From the NCBI RefSeq assembly GCF_029910215.1, contig NZ_CP110396.1, positions 3,100,001-3,164,000 of the forward strand: 64,000 bases of DNA, given 5' to 3'. The translations under genes were made by a program, and so were the position numbers. The notes beneath the pieces are model-generated. The model had not been told where the DNA came from. It saw only the letters and a list, made by a program, of their open reading frames with translations, and did not search any database. Numbering within the stretch: the first letter of the stretch is position 1; every line of letters begins with the position of its first letter. Origin of the DNA: Paraburkholderia sp. D15. GTDB taxonomy: Bacteria; Pseudomonadota; Gammaproteobacteria; Burkholderiales; Burkholderiaceae. Positions 56,120 through 64,000 of this stretch are shown here, piece after piece.

Positions 56120-56143
56120 AACGTTTCCGTACGAGGAAACGTT
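56120..56143. other. Small palindromic hairpin after cupredoxin gene
   Basis: Nine-bp perfect arms (AACGTTTCC and GGAAACGTT) with a 6-nt loop, 21 bp past the cupredoxin stop, followed by TTCATT. It may contribute to termination or act as a protein site. Confidence 0.45.
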
Positions 56144-56225
56144 TCATTGAAGCGTTGCACGTTGTCGCACTTTCTCTTATCGCTTCGCTGCGCGTGTTCG
56201 CGCGACGTTTGAAGCGCAATGCATT

Positions 56226-56274
56226 CACGCCCGCCGGCTTCGCATTTTTCGATCGCATGGCGGGCGTGTTTTTT
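56226..56274 (+). terminator. Intrinsic terminator of the phosphoesterase-cupredoxin operon
   Basis: Ten-bp arms (56226-56235 and 56259-56268, CACGCCCGCC) with a 23-nt loop are followed by TTTTTT. It is the only strong terminator in the 511-bp gap before 56610; the rest of that gap shows no gene. Confidence 0.75.
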
Positions 56275-56609
56275 GCGTGATTCCTCCCATTCGGCGATCA
56301 TGTCGCGGTCTCGCACGCGACAGTCCTTATGGGACGGGCTCCAGCTCTCCATGACACATAAGGCGCCGGGCACGGCGTCGGGATGATCGTTATGCGTGGC
56401 AGGTTTTACCCGCGTTACCGGGTCGAACTTTCCATATCGCCGGCCCAATGTTTAAAGCGCGGCCGGACCAGGTTGTCGCTATTCGAGCAGCGGGGTAAAT
56501 TCTTCGAGCGGCCTTCGAGGCGCGGAGCCTTGTCTTCGCAAAGGCCGGGAAAAATGCAGCCCGATTACATGATTACACATCAGACATAAGGATTCCGGAG
56601 CGTATTGCG

Positions 56610-57584
56610 ATGTTGCACGATACCGACTTACCCAATCCTGCCGTGGACGACGACGTGGTGCCGATGCCGTCCGCGCACGCCTCGTCGTTCCCGACGGCAT
56701 CCGATGTTTACGCGAAGGCCTATGTCGAGGGCATCGCGGGCATGGCGAGTCTTGCGGGGCTGGCCGGGCTCGATGGCGATGCGGAGCTGGACATCGGCGC
56801 CCCGGTCGCGACGCCGCGATTCGGCCGGCTCGCGATGTGCGTGGCCGCGGCGGGTGCGCTGGCAATCGGCGTGATGGGCACGGTCGCGTACGGCGTGTGG
56901 TTCAACCACGATCAACAGGCGTACGCAGCGGCGATTGCGGGTGCAAGACAAGCGCTGGGGTCGAACGCGACGGCGAAGGCGATGGGCACGGCGATGTCGG
57001 CGACACCGGCAGCGCCAGTCATGAAGTCGGCTAGCCTGTCGACGCCACCGTCCAACGCATCGGCCATAGCGTCGGCCGCAACCACGCGCGTGACGTCGGC
57101 GACGAGCGCCCAGACCCTTGCCGCGCCCGGCGTTCCGCCCGCCTCGATGGAAGCGGAGGGCGAGCAGGGCAACCGGCTCAGTTCGTGGTCGGGCGAGGTC
57201 GCCCGTCCGCAGGCCACGGACATTGCCGTAGCCAATGCCGCCCGCGCCAGCGAGACCGGCGCCGATGCAAACCCGGCCGGCGTCAATGCAAACGCCAACG
57301 CAAACTTAAACGCCAACACGAACGCAAGTGCATCGGCAACACCATCAGCGCCCGATCGACGCCAGCCGACGCCCTCGGCGAGCGCGCGTTCGCAACGCCA
57401 GTTGGCTTCCACCCGCACCGCCAGAGATGCCCGCACCGCAGACTCACGCACCACGGCAGCCGAGCGTCGCGCGGCCGACGCCAAACACAAGAGCCTGTTC
57501 GCACGCGTCGGGCAGTTCTTCCATCGCGTGGACTACCGGCAGCATGGCGACGCAAACAGACAGGACATCTACTCCCATCCGTAA
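56610..57584 (+). CDS. Single-pass membrane protein with low-complexity tail
   Basis: Hypothetical protein of 324 aa. Residues 1-70 are acidic and cytoplasmic; one transmembrane helix spans about residues 75-98 (AMCVAAAGALAIGVMGTVAYGV). A long Ala/Ser/Thr/Asn-rich region follows, including an Asn-Ala repeat, and then an Arg-rich C-terminus. No domain is recognised. Its last 41 bp overlap the start of the diguanylate cyclase gene in another frame, so the two are likely cotranscribed and coupled. It may be a partner or regulator of the cyclase; that is inference. Confidence 0.6.
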   Translation: MLHDTDLPNPAVDDDVVPMPSAHASSFPTASDVYAKAYVEGIAGMASLAGLAGLDGDAELDIGAPVATPRFGRLAMCVAAAGALAIGVMGTVAYGVWFNHDQQAYAAAIAGARQALGSNATAKAMGTAMSATPAAPVMKSASLSTPPSNASAIASAATTRVTSATSAQTLAAPGVPPASMEAEGEQGNRLSSWSGEVARPQATDIAVANAARASETGADANPAGVNANANANLNANTNASASATPSAPDRRQPTPSASARSQRQLASTRTARDARTADSRTTAAERRAADAKHKSLFARVGQFFHRVDYRQHGDANRQDIYSHP

Positions 57585-58749
57585 GCCGGGCCGTGCGGAG
57601 CGCACCGGGCGCGAGCGCGCCTACACGTTGCGCTTCGGGCCCGCGCCGGCGGTGCTCGCGGGCGCGTCGCTGCTGTGTCTGCTGATCGGCCTGCTGTACC
57701 TCGCCTCGCAGATCAGGACGATCTTCTCCGATCAGTTGAAACAGGAGTACGCCGGGCTCGTGCTCGACGCGGTGGATCGCGCCGACAACGCGCGCGCGCT
57801 CGCCGTCGTCTGGCAGCAGATGCCCGCCACCGCGCAAGGGGCCGCGCAAAACACGCTGCGCGCGCGCAACGATCTCACGCAGCGGGTCGCATCGCTGGCG
57901 GCGCTCGTCGACGCGAGTCCCGCGCCCGCGCCTCGTGTACCGGACGCCGCGCGTTCGTCCAATGCGTCGCTGCACGACATCGGCGCGATGCTGGTCACGG
58001 TCTCGGCCTACTGGCGTGCGCAGCGCGATGCCGACAGCGCCGACGTGCGGCTGCGGATCGCGCACGTCGCGAATCTGCTGATCGCGCTCGCGGCGTTGCT
58101 GTTCTGCATGCTGCTCGCGGCGCTGGGCATGTATGCCAAACGCAATCGGCAGCTAGCCGGGCAGTCGCTCGAATTCGAACAGGCGGCGCTGCACGATCCG
58201 CTGACTGGCCTGCCGAATCGTCGCAAGCTGTTCACGATGCTCGACGAAGCCGCACGACAGGCGGGCGCGGCGCCGGCAACCGGCATGGACCGGCGTGCCG
58301 CCGTGAACGAGCGGGGCGCGAAGGCGAACGCGGTATCGCCGTACCGTATCGCGGTGCTCTACGTGGACCTCGACGGCTTCAAGCGCATCAACGATTCGCT
58401 CGGCCACGGCGTGGGCGATGAATTCCTGGTGGCGGTGTCGCGACGTTTTCGCGATTCGGTGCGCAAGGGCGACGTGGTCGCGCGCATCGGCGGCGATGAA
58501 TTCGCGGTGCTGGTGCGGGAGTTCTCGAAGGCCGAGGAATTGGGCGAGATCGCCCAGCGGCTGATTGCCTGCGTGCTGGAAACCGACGCGCAGATGCGGA
58601 TCGGCTGGGTCAGCGCGAGTGTCGGGATCGCGAGCTTCCCCGATCCTGTCGACGATTACCGCCGTCTCGTCGCCGCGGCGGACGACGCGATGTATCAGGT
58701 GAAGCGCGCGGGCAAGAACAGTTACGCGTTCGCGGCGCCTTCGGTCTGA
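57544..58749 (+). CDS. Membrane-bound diguanylate cyclase (GGDEF)
   Basis: Protein of 401 aa making cyclic di-GMP from GTP. The transmembrane helix at about 37-58 and another at about 175-200 bracket a periplasmic sensor of about 115 residues. The C-terminal GGDEF domain from about 215 holds DPLTGLPNRR and the active-site GGDEF intact in ARIGGDEFAVL. RKGD five residues before GGDEF is a match to the RxxD inhibitory site, so feedback inhibition is expected. The ATG at 57544 overlaps the preceding gene by 41 bp. It converges with the DUF1289 gene, overlapping it by 28 bp. Confidence 0.9.
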   Translation: MATQTDRTSTPIRKPGRAERTGRERAYTLRFGPAPAVLAGASLLCLLIGLLYLASQIRTIFSDQLKQEYAGLVLDAVDRADNARALAVVWQQMPATAQGAAQNTLRARNDLTQRVASLAALVDASPAPAPRVPDAARSSNASLHDIGAMLVTVSAYWRAQRDADSADVRLRIAHVANLLIALAALLFCMLLAALGMYAKRNRQLAGQSLEFEQAALHDPLTGLPNRRKLFTMLDEAARQAGAAPATGMDRRAAVNERGAKANAVSPYRIAVLYVDLDGFKRINDSLGHGVGDEFLVAVSRRFRDSVRKGDVVARIGGDEFAVLVREFSKAEELGEIAQRLIACVLETDAQMRIGWVSASVGIASFPDPVDDYRRLVAAADDAMYQVKRAGKNSYAFAAPSV

Positions 58750-59096
58750 GGCGTGTGGGCGGCGCGGCTGGCGGTGGCTACGTTTGCGGTGCTTGCCGTG
58801 CTTGCCATGCTTGCGATATGTGCCGGGGACGTGGCGCCGCATGGCATCCGTGGTCCATGAATCTGCGCCTTCGCCGTCACCTCGCGCTGCGCGCGTTGCA
58901 CGATGACCTGCACGCGCAGATCGTCGGTCATGTTCTTCCAGCCTTTGATTTCCTCGCGCGTGCGCAGACAGCCGATGCAGAAGCCGGTCGCGCCATCGAG
59001 TCGGCAAACGTCGGCGCAGGGTGAGGGGATGGTCGTGGTCAAGCGGTGAATTCCATTGGTGTGAGCGCGTGTCGCGAGCGGCGCGCGAAGCGGCAT
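58722..59096 (-). CDS. DUF1289 small cysteine protein
   Basis: Protein of 124 aa. The DUF1289 motif is PSPCADVCRLDGATGFCIGC followed by RTREEIKGWKNM, with four cysteines that suggest a metal site. The C-terminal 50 residues are Ala/Ser/Thr-rich with repeated AST units and are not part of the family. The start at 59096 is tentative, as no good ribosome-binding site is seen. Function is unknown. Its 3' end overlaps the diguanylate cyclase end on the other strand. Confidence 0.75.
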   Translation of the reverse strand: MPLRAPLATRAHTNGIHRLTTTIPSPCADVCRLDGATGFCIGCLRTREEIKGWKNMTDDLRVQVIVQRAQREVTAKAQIHGPRMPCGATSPAHIASMASTASTANVATASRAAHTPQTEGAANA

Positions 59097-59276
59097 GCGC
59101 CGCGAATCGCCCGGAATCTTACCGTATCGGCTCCGCTCAGCGCTGTCGCGCCCGGCCACGCCTTGCGTCGTTTCGTGTTAAAAAACTGGAGCCCGTCGCG
59201 GTCGATGCCGCCCGGGTGCGTAGCGCCCGCCGACGATCGCGCAGTCGTCCCGAGTTCGTCTCCACCGGAAGAGACC

Positions 59277-60128
59277 ATGTCCAGATATCCGTTGAATCGC
59301 GCGACGGCGCGCGTCAGGCTGACCGAATGGATCGTTGCATGGGGAGCGGCTGCGCTGACGGCGTGTGCGCCTGTGCCACCTGTGCCGCCCGCGCCGTCAG
59401 CGTCGGCTTCGGCGTCATCCATGCCGTCCGCGTCTTCCGCGCAAACGCAACCGGCCGCCGTCCCGCGCGCCGACGGTCCGCTGCCCGTTCCGCCTAACCT
59501 GATCGCGTTGACGCAGCCCGCCGGGCAAAAGCGTTTGCTCGGTTCGGTGTCGAACCAGTCGTACTGGCCGCTCTCGCAGTATTTCGAAACGCAGCGTAAC
59601 CAGGCGTATTGTTCCGTCGCCACGTCGGTCATGGCGCTCAATGCGCTCGGCATTCGCCGTCCCGCGTCCACGCTGTATCCGGACTTTCCGTATTTCTCGC
59701 AGGAAGATTTTTTCCGCGGCATCGATCCGCAGATCGCCAACGCGGCGCAGGTCTCGAAGGAGGGCATGACGCTCGATCAGCTCGCCGCCGCGTTGCACGC
59801 ATTTCCGGTCACGGTGCAGCCCTATCACGCGGCGGATCTGACGCTCGGACAGTTCCGCGATCTGATTCGCGAGACCACGCGTCACGGCGATCGCTTCGCT
59901 TTGTTGAACTTCCGTCGCGTGGAAATCGGCGAGACCGGCGGCGGTCACTGGTCGCCGCTCGCCGCCTACGATGCCGCGAGCGACAGCGCGTTGCTGCTCG
60001 ACGTCGCGCGCTACAAGTACCCGGCGGTGTGGGTGCCGGTCGCCCAGTTGTACGCGGCGGCGCTGGCCGTCGATAACGTCAGCGACCGGTCACGCGGTAT
60101 CGTGATTGTCGGCAAGGGGGCGGGGTGA
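59277..60128 (+). CDS. Phytochelatin-synthase-like cysteine-protease-fold lipoprotein
   Basis: Exported protein of 283 aa; the lipobox LTAC gives a lipidated Cys at residue 30, then a Pro/Ser/Ala linker. The papain-like phytochelatin synthase N-terminal domain carries the catalytic triad C112 (NQAYCSVAT), H224 (GGGHWSPL) and D242 (LLLDVARYKYP). Bacterial members act mostly as glutathione gamma-glutamylcysteine hydrolases rather than making long phytochelatins. The ATG at 59277 has GGAAGAG just upstream. It is monocistronic. Surface or periplasmic thiol processing is the plausible role. Confidence 0.88.
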   Translation: MSRYPLNRATARVRLTEWIVAWGAAALTACAPVPPVPPAPSASASASSMPSASSAQTQPAAVPRADGPLPVPPNLIALTQPAGQKRLLGSVSNQSYWPLSQYFETQRNQAYCSVATSVMALNALGIRRPASTLYPDFPYFSQEDFFRGIDPQIANAAQVSKEGMTLDQLAAALHAFPVTVQPYHAADLTLGQFRDLIRETTRHGDRFALLNFRRVEIGETGGGHWSPLAAYDAASDSALLLDVARYKYPAVWVPVAQLYAAALAVDNVSDRSRGIVIVGKGAG

Positions 60129-60259
60129 GTGGGTGGTGATGCGAGTGTGACTGTCATCGCCAGCAACGTGGGCAGTGTGAGCAATGAGTCCAACCTCGAC
60201 CACTCGCCCGGCCTCGACAGTCAAGCCGCATGCCTCGCGCCTCCCTCGCCGGGCCGCCT

Positions 60260-60907
60260 TCAGGCCGGCTCGTTGAGCCAGTCCGTCAACCCCTCGCGCG
60301 CATTCAGTTCGATGAACGACGGCAACGCGCGGATCCGGTGAATGTACGCAGCGAGGTGCGGCCAGCCGGTTGCGGGATGCGGCAGATTGCGGGTCCAGCG
60401 CAGCAGCATCACCGCGAGAAAATCCACCGTGCTCAGACGCTCGCCGATCAGATAGCCCGGCCTGGCCGCGAGTTGCGCATCGAGCCGGTTCCATGCGTCG
60501 TCGAGCCGGCGGTCCGCGAGCGCGCGCACCGCGTCGGCGCCCGCCGGATCGCCGTCGATGTCCGCATAAAAGCGGTCGCGCATGGCGGGCAGCACCGTGT
60601 TGGCGAGGAAGATCATCGTCTCCAGCCATTCGCCGCGTTCGGCGGTTCCGGGCGCGGGCGCGAGACCCGCTTCGGGATGCCGCTCGGCGAGCAGCATCAG
60701 CAATGCCGCCGATTCGTGGCGCGGCGTGCCGTCGACCACCAGCGTCGGCACGCGTCCGGACGGATTCAGGCGCAGATACTCGGGCTCGCGTTGCTGACCC
60801 GACTTGAGGTCGACGCGATGGGTCTCGAACGGGACACCCAGCTCGATGAGCATCCAGTGCACGCACAGGCTGGCCACGCCCGGCGAGTAGTAGAGAAGGT
60901 AATTCAT
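60260..60907 (-). CDS. Glutathione S-transferase
   Basis: GST of 215 aa. An N-terminal thioredoxin-like domain (residues 1-80) has YYSPGVASLCVHWMLIELG, PSGRVPTLVVDG with the cis-Pro, and HESAALLMLLAE, the glutathione-binding E/S pair. The helical C-terminal domain contains LIGERLSTVDFLAVML, the capping-box motif of the class. The first residues suggest beta- or theta-like bacterial GSTs. It is convergent with the phytochelatin-synthase-like gene, both glutathione-related. Confidence 0.9.
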   Translation of the reverse strand: MNYLLYYSPGVASLCVHWMLIELGVPFETHRVDLKSGQQREPEYLRLNPSGRVPTLVVDGTPRHESAALLMLLAERHPEAGLAPAPGTAERGEWLETMIFLANTVLPAMRDRFYADIDGDPAGADAVRALADRRLDDAWNRLDAQLAARPGYLIGERLSTVDFLAVMLLRWTRNLPHPATGWPHLAAYIHRIRALPSFIELNAREGLTDWLNEPA

Positions 60908-61104
60908 CGATGCGCTCCGTGTCGTATTTTGATGGGTCGGTGTCCCGGCGCTGTGGTGTCGCGATGGCATCGTGTCGAGGTGGCGATGGATGTCGCGATG
61001 CGCGGCGGGCGATCGCGCCGTAGTCTAGCGTCATTCGACTGAGCGCGTCGCGTTGCCTCGACGCTGACTGACCGTTAACCAATGACTGACTAACGGCTGA
61101 CTGG

Positions 61105-61137
61105 CGGGTAACCACCGGCTAACCACCGGCTAACCAC
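61105..61137. repeat. Three 11-bp tandem repeats
   Basis: Three copies of an 11-bp unit (CGGCTAACCAC, first copy with one change) lie in the 487-bp gap between the GST and the flavoenzyme. Nearby GACTGAC and GGCTGAC words look like degenerate relatives. Confidence 0.7.
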
Positions 61138-61394
61138 CGGCCGACTGTCGGCTGACGTCAACGGACGCTTGTGGCCTTGTGCCGACGAAAGGCCCACGAA
61201 AACCGGTTCGACGCGCACTCTCGTAGTGGCGCATACGCGGTTTCGCGACTACCATCCTTCGACCGTTTTGACGGCCGGAACGGACATGCGGGCGACGGGT
61301 TCGCCGCCCAGGCAGCTCAACTCGCGCGCCGCATCATGCGGCCAACGCCGCCGGCGCGGCGTTCAGAATCGCGGCCGCTCAGGAGACAACACCG

Positions 61395-63320
61395 ATGTGC
61401 GCACTTGACCGGCGGACTGTGCTGAAGGGCGCGCTTGTCGCGCCGTGGTGGGGAGCGAGCTGGCGAGCGGCGGCGCAGACGGGACAGCCGAACGCGGCGG
61501 CCGCGGCTTCAACCGGCGCGGCGAACGCAGCCAATGCCACGAACGCCGGCGCTGCGGCCACCGCCTCAACCACCGCCGACCTCGCGAACCCCTCCGGCCC
61601 AACGCTACGCCGCGTGCGCCCGAGCGACCCCGACTGGCCTTCCGCCGACGCGTGGCAGGCGCTCAACGAGTCCGTCGGCGGACGGCTACGTCCCATCACA
61701 TCCGCGCTCGCGGTGTGCCATTCCGATCCCGCCGGCGACGCCTGCGCGAACCAGTTCAAGCAACTCAAGAATCCGTTCTACATCGGCGACACGCCATCCC
61801 TGACGCAGACGTGCGGCTGGCTCGACGCATGGACATCCGCGCCGAGCGAATACGTGGTCGCCGCCACCCACGCGCAGGACGTCGCGAAGGCGATCGACTT
61901 CGCGCGCCGGCATCGCTTGCGACTCGTGGTCAGAGGCGGCGCCCACAGCTACCAGGGCACATCGAACGCGGCGGATTCGCTGATGGTCTGGACACGCGCG
62001 ATGCACGACATCGACATGCATGACGCATTCGTACCGGCCGGCTGCGCGGGTCGCGTGAAACCCCAACCCGCGGTATCGGTCGGTGCGGGCGCGATGTGGG
62101 GCCACGTGTATGCCGCCGTCAGCGCGCGCGGCGGCCGCTATGTGCAGGGCGGCGGATGCCTGACGGTCGGTGTCGCGGGGCTGGTGCAGAGCGGCGGCTT
62201 CGGCAGCTTTTCGAAGAAGTTCGGCTCGGCGGCGGCGGCCTTGCTGGAAGCGGAGGTCGTGACCGCGGACGGCGTGGTGCGCATCGCCAACGCCTGCACG
62301 CATCCCGATCTGTTCTGGGCGTTGAAGGGCGGCGGCGGTGGCAGCTTCGGCGTCGTGACGCGCCTGACGCTGCGCACCCACGACCTGCCCGCCGAGGTCG
62401 GCGTCGTGATCGCGACGGTCAAGGCCTCGTCAGACGACGCGTTTCGGGCGCTGGTGCACGAGTTCGTCTCCTTCGCGGCGGCCAGTCTCGTCAACGAGCA
62501 CTGGGGCGAGACGGTGGCACTGCATACCGACAACACGCTGCACGTCGGGATGGTGTACCAGGGACTCGACCACGAGACCGCCGTGCGGGTGTGGCAACCG
62601 TTTTTCGACTGGGTCGCGAATGGCGAGCACGGTTGCACGATGAACGCGCCGCACATGCCGCATACGAGCGGGCAGCGCTTCTGGGATTCGGCGTATCTGA
62701 TGGAGCACGTGCCCGGCGCGCTGCTCAAGGACACTCGGCCCGACGCCGATGCCGGCAACGTGTTCTGGGCCGACAACCTCGTCGAGGCGGGGCAATACCT
62801 GAACGGCTACACGTCGACCTGGCTGCCGGCCGCGCTGCTCGCGCCCGCGCAACGCGGCCGGCTGGCCGACACGCTGTTCGAAACCACACGCCGCTGGTCG
62901 ATCTCGTTGCAGTTCAACAAGGCACTCGCCAAGGCGCCGCCCGACGCAGTGAGCGCCACACGCGACACCGCGACGAACCCCGCGGTACTCGACGCCTTCA
63001 CGCTCGCGATCATCGGGGATCTGGGCAAGCCGGCGATGCCGGGCATCGCCGGACACGAGCCGGACCTGATTGTTGGCAGGCGCAACGCCGCGCGCATCGA
63101 GCAGGCCACGCAGATTTTGCGCAGCCTCGTGCCCGAGCCGGGGGCGTACCTATCGGAAAGCGATTTCTTCGAAGACGACTGGCGTCAGGCGTTCTGGGGC
63201 GATCATCACGCGAGGCTGGCCGCCGTGAAGCGCAAGTACGATCCGGACGGGCTGTTCTTCGTGCATCACGGCATCGGCTCCGAAGCGTGGAGCGCGGACG
63301 GGATGACGCGGGTCGTGTGA
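61395..63320 (+). CDS. Tat-exported berberine-bridge-type FAD oxidoreductase
   Basis: Flavoprotein of 641 aa, FAD-binding PCMH (FAD_binding_4) plus BBE C-terminal domain. A twin-arginine signal (DRRTVLK, residues 5-11) precedes a low-complexity Ala/Thr/Asn linker. Histidine H184 (GGAHSYQG) and cysteine C255 (GGCLTVGVAG) occupy the places used for bicovalent FAD attachment. YDPDGLFFVHHGIGS is the BBE ending. AGGAG lies upstream of the ATG. Family members oxidise alcohols, carbohydrates or alkaloids with O2; the substrate here is unknown. It appears monocistronic. Confidence 0.87.
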   Translation: MCALDRRTVLKGALVAPWWGASWRAAAQTGQPNAAAAASTGAANAANATNAGAAATASTTADLANPSGPTLRRVRPSDPDWPSADAWQALNESVGGRLRPITSALAVCHSDPAGDACANQFKQLKNPFYIGDTPSLTQTCGWLDAWTSAPSEYVVAATHAQDVAKAIDFARRHRLRLVVRGGAHSYQGTSNAADSLMVWTRAMHDIDMHDAFVPAGCAGRVKPQPAVSVGAGAMWGHVYAAVSARGGRYVQGGGCLTVGVAGLVQSGGFGSFSKKFGSAAAALLEAEVVTADGVVRIANACTHPDLFWALKGGGGGSFGVVTRLTLRTHDLPAEVGVVIATVKASSDDAFRALVHEFVSFAAASLVNEHWGETVALHTDNTLHVGMVYQGLDHETAVRVWQPFFDWVANGEHGCTMNAPHMPHTSGQRFWDSAYLMEHVPGALLKDTRPDADAGNVFWADNLVEAGQYLNGYTSTWLPAALLAPAQRGRLADTLFETTRRWSISLQFNKALAKAPPDAVSATRDTATNPAVLDAFTLAIIGDLGKPAMPGIAGHEPDLIVGRRNAARIEQATQILRSLVPEPGAYLSESDFFEDDWRQAFWGDHHARLAAVKRKYDPDGLFFVHHGIGSEAWSADGMTRVV

Positions 63321-63387
63321 GAACCGGGAGCGGGCGTGCAAAGAAAGTGCCTCGTTCAGCGTCTTTGTTAAGCGGCCTTATTTAGCC

Positions 63388-63780
63388 TCATCGCTCCCAC
63401 GCGGTGTTTTGCAACACGATCCGGTAGCCGTCGGGGTCTTCGAACGTTTCACCTTGACGGTCCCAATACGGGTTTTCCGATTCGCACGGCGTCACGCCGA
63501 ACGCGGCAAGCCGGTCGAGCGCCGCGCGCCATTCGTCGGGTTCGGGCAGGTATAAAACGAGAAGGTGCTCAGTGGTCGGCGCACGATCGACGGTGACGCC
63601 GTGCTGATGCGTGAATTCGAGGTGCCACGGAAAGCCGCGCCGTCCGACGATGACGCCGTCGAAACCCGCGTGGTCCTCGAAATGCGCGAGCACGTCGAAA
63701 CCGAGGCCACGGGTATAGAAGTCGGCGAGCCGTTGCAGATCGTTGGTCGGGCGGGCAACGCGGAGAACGGGCGACGGCAT
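63388..63780 (-). CDS. VOC (glyoxalase/bleomycin-resistance) family protein
   Basis: Protein of 130 aa with the two beta-alpha-beta-beta-beta modules of the vicinal oxygen chelate superfamily: LQRLADFYTRGLGFDVLAHF in the first half, and FEDPDGYRIVLQNT at the end with the typical glutamate. The ATG at 63780 has GAGGAG seven bases upstream, preferred over an ATG at 63804. Family roles vary (glyoxalase, dioxygenase, drug binding), so no reaction is assigned. Confidence 0.85.
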   Translation of the reverse strand: MPSPVLRVARPTNDLQRLADFYTRGLGFDVLAHFEDHAGFDGVIVGRRGFPWHLEFTHQHGVTVDRAPTTEHLLVLYLPEPDEWRAALDRLAAFGVTPCESENPYWDRQGETFEDPDGYRIVLQNTAWER

Positions 63781-63800
63781 CGGCAACTCCTCATTAAAAT

Positions 63801-64000
63801 TCAAGCCACTTCATCCACACCCAGCGACGTGGTTTGAGACGACGGAAAAAAGTTAGGCATCACCGTATCGTTGTCGAAGATATTCAGCTTGTTTCCGTAC
63901 GCGTTATGTCCGGAGTTGGAAATGAAGCTGACGGTTCCGTTCGCGAACGCCTGCGCGCTGTTGGCGAACTGGAGAAAGCCGGCCGCGCTGGTCGGGTTCT
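63801..64000 (-). CDS. C-terminal fragment of an unidentified protein (window edge)
   Basis: A minus-strand open frame of about 65 residues runs from the right edge to a TGA at 63803-63801, with good GC-biased third positions. It reads SAAGFLQFANSAQAFANG, then SGHNAYGNKLNIFDNDT, and ends TTSLGVDEVA. The frequent Asn, Gly and Ser suggest an exported or cell-surface protein. I do not recognise the family. It ends 21 bp before the VOC gene start on the same strand, so cotranscription is likely. Confidence 0.6.
   Translation of the reverse strand, partial: NPTSAAGFLQFANSAQAFANGTVSFISNSGHNAYGNKLNIFDNDTVMPNFFPSSQTTSLGVDEVA

Noticed and set aside
56062..56448. Minus-strand 128-codon frame overlapping the cupredoxin end
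   Set aside because: It runs antisense over a real gene and two hairpins, has no homology I recognise and weak coding character.

Overview
The window is high-GC chromosomal DNA from a betaproteobacterium, most likely a Paraburkholderia or close Burkholderia relative. The evidence is the OmpC-type porin with a C-terminal Phe, the DUF4148, DUF1488, DUF1289 and DUF2783 small proteins, a VpsR-like sigma-54 activator, and strongly GC-biased third codon positions. I see no rRNA, tRNA, CRISPR array, prophage or complete insertion sequence. Most of it reads as ordinary metabolic and regulatory chromosome; the noteworthy parts are regulatory sites, fusions and odd gene pairings.

Layout. 1-3.7 kb: 3' part of an adenine-deaminase-like amidohydrolase, a YczE-type membrane protein and a porin, all on +. 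3.8-8.1 kb: an SDR/MFS pair divergent from a LysR regulator, then a LuxR-type regulator. 8.1-12.4 kb: a LysR regulator divergent from a three-gene operon (aromatic aminotransferase, class II aldolase, ketopantoate-reductase-like enzyme) ending in a strong terminator. 12.5-14.5 kb: DUF2783 and an FAD aromatic hydroxylase. 14.8-18.2 kb: an AI-2E-family permease with an added C-terminal domain and a DUF445 protein. 18.4-22.2 kb: a translationally coupled nuclease/ATPase pair of the SbcD/SbcC (YhaO/YhaN) type.

22.2-30.2 kb is a cobalamin locus of two divergent operons. cobG-cobH-cobI-(cbiG-cobJ) runs on the minus strand behind a clear cobalamin riboswitch; cobL-cobK-cobM runs on the plus strand. 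Together they cover precorrin-2 methylation through ring contraction to the hydrogenobyrinate stage. 30.3-33.5 kb: an orphan polyamine-binding protein, agmatinase and a divergent LysR regulator. 33.6-38.2 kb: a DHA2 efflux pump, small DUF proteins, a beta-carbonic anhydrase, and an AlkB-like dioxygenase preceded by a near-perfect LexA box.

38.2-47.1 kb: a secreted glycoside-hydrolase-like lipoprotein with PA14 domain, a DMT exporter, a DUF4148-tailed membrane protein, a SurE nucleotidase, an epoxide hydrolase and an NCS1 permease. 47.6-51.5 kb: a VpsR-like activator, a glycosyltransferase-like protein, a purine-rich 14-bp tandem repeat, a hairpin-bearing probable dispersed repeat, and a YkgJ-type Fe-S/zinc cluster protein. 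52.3-56.1 kb: an M1 aminopeptidase lipoprotein and a metallophosphoesterase-cupredoxin operon. 56.6-64 kb: an anchored low-complexity protein overlapping a diguanylate cyclase, a DUF1289 protein, a phytochelatin-synthase-like lipoprotein, a GST, a Tat-exported berberine-bridge-type flavoenzyme, a VOC protein and a truncated unidentified CDS at the right edge.
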